DNA of 9,810 nt, taken from positions 1 through 9,810 of the forward strand of contig CALCHY010000394.1 of the NCBI GenBank assembly GCA_937907415.1, in the 5' to 3' direction. This document shows, piece after piece, positions 7,698-9,810 of this stretch (position 1 is its first letter; every line of letters starts with the position of its first letter). The position numbers and the translations under genes were made by a program. The notes under the pieces were generated by a model. It ran no database searches. It had not been told where the DNA came from and saw only the letters and a program-made list of their open reading frames with translations. This DNA is from an uncultured Trueperaceae bacterium (GTDB lineage Bacteria; Deinococcota; Deinococci; Deinococcales; Trueperaceae).

Positions 7698-8593
7698 TGG
7701 CCCTTCCAGCGACCAGGCGTGCAGATAAGGGACCGGCTGGGGCCAGGATGGCCCCTTGGCTTCGCAAGCTGCTCGCCCACAGGAACGGCCTGATTGGCGC
7801 GATCGTGCTCGTCATTCTGGTGGCCGCTGCACTAGGGGCTGGCTTCATCTCCGATGCAGACCCCCGCGCCATATCTCTTGGAAGTCGCTTACAAGCCCCT
7901 TTGACCACGACCAAGGGTCAGCTTCACATACTCGGGACAGACGCGCTGGGCCGCGACGTGTTCGCACGCCTGCTCTATGGCGCCCGGGTCTCACTCTCGG
8001 TGTCGTTGATCGCTGTCGCCATCTCGCTGGTACTCGGCCTTACCATCGGTCTGACAGCTGCGTACTACGGCGGCTGGCTCGATAACGTGCTCATGAGGCT
8101 GGTAGAAGCCCAGCTCGCGTTTCCGTTCATTCTCCTAGCGCTGACCGTTCTTGCCGCCCTAGGTTCTGGGCTCCCGCAGCTGATCCTGGTGTTAGGGGTG
8201 GGTCGTTGGGATGTGTTCGCCAGGGTGGTGCGCAGCGAGGCCAAAGGCTTGATGGAGAGGCAGCACATCGAGGCGTGTCGGGCGTTAGGCATGGGCAGTG
8301 TACGAGTGATGTTGAGCCATCTGCTCCCCAACGTCTTGAATACCGTCGTCGTCGTGGCGTCGTTCTCCATCGCCACCAACATCCTCACGGAATCGGCGCT
8401 CTCGTTCCTTGGGCTCGGCGTAGACGTGAGTATTCCGACTTGGGGTTCTATGTTGGCAGAGGGACGCGATTACATGAGGGTTGCTTGGTGGCTGACGACT
8501 TTGCCGGGCGCAGCAATAATGGTTACGGTACTTGCCATCAACTTTGTTGGTGATTGGTTACGGGACCTTCTTGACCCACGCGTCGTTAGCTGA
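7697..8593 (+). CDS. ABC transporter permease, DppC/OppC type
   Basis: A 298-residue partner permease. Landmarks are the N-terminal segment with helix 1 at about 32-52, the family hallmark ILGTDALGRDVFARLLYGAR at 78-97, core helices from about 100 to 285, the EAA loop IEACRALGMGSVRVMLSHLL at 191-210 followed by PNVLN, and the conserved ESALSFLGLGV...PTWGSMLAEGRDYM at 232-260. The C-terminal GDWLRDLLDPR is also typical. The start ATG overlaps the stop of the preceding gene by one base. No DppD/DppF-type ATPase follows: the next gene is a transcription regulator, so the energising subunits must be encoded elsewhere. Confidence 0.93.
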   Translation: MALPATRRADKGPAGARMAPWLRKLLAHRNGLIGAIVLVILVAAALGAGFISDADPRAISLGSRLQAPLTTTKGQLHILGTDALGRDVFARLLYGARVSLSVSLIAVAISLVLGLTIGLTAAYYGGWLDNVLMRLVEAQLAFPFILLALTVLAALGSGLPQLILVLGVGRWDVFARVVRSEAKGLMERQHIEACRALGMGSVRVMLSHLLPNVLNTVVVVASFSIATNILTESALSFLGLGVDVSIPTWGSMLAEGRDYMRVAWWLTTLPGAAIMVTVLAINFVGDWLRDLLDPRVVS

Positions 8594-8612
8594 CCGAGAA
8601 GACTCCAGTGCG

Positions 8613-8624
8613 TCAGTTGACTGA
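8613..8624. promoter_or_regulatory. short dyad before the regulator gene (TCAGT-TG-ACTGA)
   Basis: Five-base arms around TG, in the 49-base gap between the DppC-type gene and the regulator. It sits just ahead of the Shine-Dalgarno AAGGAGGAG at 8624-8632. It could be an operator half of autoregulation, or chance. The sequence shares TTGAC with the dyad at 3120-3138. Confidence 0.2.
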
Positions 8625-8642
8625 AGGAGGAGTTGGGGGAGT

Positions 8643-9536
8643 ATGACAGGCGACTCAAGCGCATTGCAGCTACCGAACGGTCCACTTATCGCCCGCATCA
8701 AGACGCGTCTTGGTGAGATGACCCGGTCTGAACGGCGCATCGGCGAGCATCTGGCGCTGCGACCGCTTGATGCCGCCTTCCTCCCAGCGGCGCGATTAAG
8801 TGAACTGGTGGGAGTAAGTGAATCGAGCGTGCTCCGCTTCTCCAAGGCGCTTGGTTACGCTAACTACCCAGCGCTGCAAACTGAGGTACAAGAGGAGATT
8901 CGCAAGCGGCTTACTCGCGTTACGCCGGACCGCCTTGAAGAAGCCGTATCCCGTGGGTCTAGCGACTCGAACCCATTGCAAGCCGCCTTCGATACAGACG
9001 CATACAACCTTCAAATCACTCGGCAGCAGGTCGACCCAGACGAGTTTGAAAAGTGCATATCCGTGATTGCTGGCGCCCGTCGCGTAGTCACCGTCGGCAT
9101 GCGTGGTGCGGCGCCTGGCGCCGAGCTTCTAGGCTACTCCCTAAGCATGCTGCGCCCGAGCGTGACTGCACTCACCCACCAGGCGGACATGTTGATCGAC
9201 CACCTGATAGACGTTGGGCCTCAGGACGTGGTCATCGGGTTCGCCTTCTCGCGACAATCGGTGCATACCATCAACGCGATCGATACGGCCCGGAGGGCAT
9301 CCGCCCAGGTCGTTGCCATCACGGACGATCCTATTGGGCCACTGGCCACGCGGGCTGATTACGTGATGTTAGTCGCCATGCAGTCTGAGGCGTTCATTCA
9401 GTCGTATACCGCTGTCGTGGCGTTGGCGCACGCGCTAGTTGCAGCAGTTGGCAAGCGACTACACCGCTCGGCGATGGAGCGACTCACGACGATCGAGGCG
9501 TCCATGGATTTGAACAAGGTCTTCTATGCAGACTAG
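8643..9536 (+). CDS. RpiR-family transcription regulator with SIS domain
   Basis: A 297-residue regulator. Residues 13-90 form the RpiR-type HTH domain; the recognition region reads AARLSELVGVSESSVLRFSK plus ALGY at 49-72, a very typical pattern. Residues about 125-265 form a SIS domain, which binds a phosphosugar or related ligand and drives dimerisation. VGMRGAAPGAELLGYSLSML (151-170) and VVAITDDPIGPLATRADYVM (223-242) are recognisable SIS elements. Where sugar-phosphate binders usually have SxSGxT, this protein has FAFSRQSVHT (200-209), so the ligand may not be a sugar phosphate. The gene lies 49 bases after the permease in the same direction, with AAGGAGGAG at 8624-8632. By position it probably regulates this operon, as many RpiR proteins do for adjacent catabolic genes; candidate operators are the dyads in the leader at 3062-3138. 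Confidence 0.9.
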   Translation: MTGDSSALQLPNGPLIARIKTRLGEMTRSERRIGEHLALRPLDAAFLPAARLSELVGVSESSVLRFSKALGYANYPALQTEVQEEIRKRLTRVTPDRLEEAVSRGSSDSNPLQAAFDTDAYNLQITRQQVDPDEFEKCISVIAGARRVVTVGMRGAAPGAELLGYSLSMLRPSVTALTHQADMLIDHLIDVGPQDVVIGFAFSRQSVHTINAIDTARRASAQVVAITDDPIGPLATRADYVMLVAMQSEAFIQSYTAVVALAHALVAAVGKRLHRSAMERLTTIEASMDLNKVFYAD

Positions 9537-9618
9537 TCGCTCTTGAAGGTCTGAAGTTGGCGCGCTCTCAGCCAGGGTGCATTGCCGTTACGCTCGCCAA
9601 CCCGATGACCTGAACGTC

Positions 9619-9647
9619 AGCGGGGCCGCTACCGTAGCGGCCCCGCT
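9619..9647. terminator. strong hairpin between convergent genes
   Basis: A perfect 13-base stem AGCGGGGCCGCTA / TAGCGGCCCCGCT with a three-base loop CCG. It stands 82 bases after the regulator stop and 17 bases beyond the stop of the minus-strand amidase. The trailing tract on the plus side is only moderately T-rich (TCTGCGCCCTTCT) and absent on the minus side, so it is a hairpin terminator of weak U-tract type, or an RNA-end stabiliser serving both genes. Confidence 0.7.
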
Positions 9648-9664
9648 TCTGCGCCCTTCTCCCG

Positions 9665-9810
9665 TCAAGCTAAGGGCGGTCGCCTGCCGTGCCAATTCGT
9701 CTCTCGTTGGAAGGCGTTACCTACACGTAAGACCGTCGCTTCGTCGAATAGCCCCCCAGCGATGTGGAGGCTGAGCGGCAGGCCTTCGTGATCGAAGCCG
9801 GCCGGCACCA
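9665..9810 (-). CDS. amidase-signature family amidase, C-terminal end (partial)
   Basis: The last 47 codons of a minus-strand gene cut by the window edge; stop TGA at 9667-9665. It reads VPAGFDHEGLPLSLHIAGG, then LFDEATVLRVGNAFQRET and NWHGRRPPLA. This is the C-terminus of amidase-signature enzymes (GatA-like amidases), usually PxGfxxdGLPxGlQiVGxxfdExtvLrvAxaxExxTxWHxrrPp. The catalytic Ser-Ser-Lys part lies outside. It is convergent with the regulator, so it is not in the same operon. Whether it acts on amides related to the operon substrate cannot be told. Confidence 0.8.
   Translation of the reverse strand, partial: VPAGFDHEGLPLSLHIAGGLFDEATVLRVGNAFQRETNWHGRRPPLA

Overview
The window looks like about 60% GC bacterial chromosome. 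Codon use, the regular Shine-Dalgarno sequences and the short Ala/Leu-rich Sec signal peptide without a lipobox on the substrate-binding protein remind me of Deinococcota (Truepera-like). That is an impression, not proof; no rRNA or marker gene is present.

Layout. (1) Positions 1-2850 are an accessory, decaying region. It holds an HTH + GIY-YIG nuclease-fold protein (+), a small conserved-looking protein whose start codon is missing (+), a frameshifted IS3-type transposase relic (+), the C-terminal part only of a DNA cytosine-5 methyltransferase (-), and a short lipoprotein with a Pro/Gly-rich tail (-). (2) Positions 2900-3158 are a divergent intergenic region. It carries a good sigma70-type promoter and a roughly 120-nt leader with several inverted repeats, some mutually exclusive. 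(3) Positions 3159-9536 are one tightly packed plus-strand operon: D-glutamate cyclase-like protein (DUF4392), family 5 peptide/opine-type substrate-binding protein, cytoplasmic M14/AstE-type zinc hydrolase, DppB-type and DppC-type permeases, and an RpiR-family regulator with a SIS domain. (4) Positions 9537-9810 hold a strong GC-rich hairpin between convergent genes and the last 47 codons of an amidase-signature amidase on the minus strand, cut by the window edge.

How the genes may work together. The binding protein and the two permeases would import a small peptide or acyl-amino acid. The M14 enzyme would hydrolyse it in the cytoplasm, and the D-glutamate cyclase would convert released D-glutamate to 5-oxo-D-proline. 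The RpiR protein would sense a metabolite and control the operon. D-glutamate is mainly found in peptidoglycan stem peptides, and M14 enzymes such as MpaA cut gamma-D-Glu bonds, so murein-peptide or D-Glu-conjugate scavenging is the hypothesis I favour. The family assignments are well supported by motifs; the pathway is inference. No ATPase subunits for the transporter are in the window.
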